Below the pieces are notes generated by a model. It was not told the origin of the DNA. It did no database searches and saw nothing but the letters and a program-made list of their open reading frames with translations. A DNA stretch of 64,000 bases from Phenylobacterium immobile (ATCC 35973) (GTDB lineage Bacteria > Pseudomonadota > Alphaproteobacteria > Caulobacterales > Caulobacteraceae), in contig NZ_CVJQ01000001.1 in NCBI RefSeq assembly GCF_001375595.1, forward strand, positions 992,001 through 1,056,000. Direction: 5' to 3'. Each line of letters starts with the position of its first letter. Position 1 is the first letter of the stretch. A program made the translations under genes and the position numbers. Shown here piece after piece: positions 63,724-64,000 of this stretch.

Positions 63724-64000
63724 ATGAGTGATGTCACTGCGCGTGCGGCGCCGTCGAGCCGCACCTACGCCTACTACGTCATGGCGATCCTCACGCTGAC
63801 CAACGCGCTCAGCATCGCTGATCGCACGGTGATGAGTCTGCTGCTCGAGCCCATTAAGGCCGACCTCGGCGCTAGCGACACCTCGATGAGCCTGCTGACC
63901 GGCGCGGCCTTCGTCCTGTTCTATTCTCTGTTCGGCATTCCCATCGCCCGTTGGGCCGACCGGGGGAACCGTCGCAGCATCCTGGCCATGGGTGTCGGGC
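63724..64000 (+). CDS. Spinster-type MFS transporter, N-terminal part (cut by window edge)
   Basis: The first 92 residues are visible: AYYVMAILTLTNALSIADRTVMSLLLEPIKADLGASDTSMSLLTGAAFVLFYSLFGIPIARWADRGNRRSILAMG. The head is very like the transporter at 58047-59399. The ATG at 63724 follows GGGGGGAAGC. It lies 65 bases after the flavin reductase and is probably the uptake carrier of the same operon. Confidence 0.88.
   Translation, partial: MSDVTARAAPSSRTYAYYVMAILTLTNALSIADRTVMSLLLEPIKADLGASDTSMSLLTGAAFVLFYSLFGIPIARWADRGNRRSILAMGVG

Overview
The window is a high-GC chromosomal segment of an alphaproteobacterium, probably a Caulobacterales member (Phenylobacterium/Caulobacter-like). That placement is an inference from gene content: large TonB-dependent receptors, a NodT-type outer-membrane factor, spinster-type MFS carriers, an extensive aromatic-catabolism gene set and GC-rich codon use. 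No rRNA, tRNA or CRISPR was seen.

Left end (1-7220, minus strand): a four-gene cassette reads Crp/Fnr regulator -> cyclooxygenase-like haem dioxygenase -> CYP74-like P450 -> class III cyclase/ATPase/TPR protein. Genes overlap by 4-7 bases or lie 11 bases apart. It looks like a bacterial oxylipin-forming module, a two-protein counterpart of the fungal DOX-CYP fusions, wired to cyclic-nucleotide-type signalling. The cyclase gene is split by an IS481-family element with a clean 6-base target duplication; removing the element restores an open frame to the window edge. Next come a papain-like protein without catalytic residues (7448-8365) and a truncated IS6-type transposase.

8871-19717 (minus): a complete alternative chemosensory operon, cheW - cheR(TPR) - cheW-like - mcp - cheA(REC) - cheB, followed by two hybrid histidine kinases. 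The core resembles the Pseudomonas wsp layout but has kinases where a diguanylate cyclase would be expected. An Fe-permease-like membrane protein and a frameshifted DUF899 pseudogene follow.

20923-63658 holds aromatic meta-cleavage genes dispersed over several transcription units: an IclR regulator divergent from hydratase / acylating acetaldehyde dehydrogenase / hydroxyoxovalerate aldolase (21811-24574), pyruvate carboxylase, a C-C bond hydrolase (35578-36510), a pair of LigB-superfamily ring-cleavage-type proteins (43915-45892) and an HpaB-type two-component flavin monooxygenase with its reductase (61574-63658). A shortened RibF-like protein diverges from the monooxygenase across three copies of a CTTACGNCGTAAG-type operator. 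Together these could hydroxylate a phenol, cleave the ring, hydrolyse the product and convert 2-hydroxypentadienoate to pyruvate and acetyl-CoA; the starting substrate cannot be read from the sequence. The upstream LigB-like protein has lost all three expected metal ligands and the downstream one has His replaced by Gln at one.

Between these lie transport and regulation genes: two tandem proteins with ABM-like domains, an old yellow enzyme, ilvD, LysR and TetR regulators, two DHA2-type MFS pumps (one in an EmrAB-NodT tripartite system), two tandem TonB-dependent receptors (the second broken by an internal deletion), two alginate-export-type outer-membrane barrels, an M19 dipeptidase, a quinone oxidoreductase, an EamA transporter and three spinster-type MFS carriers, the last cut by the right edge.
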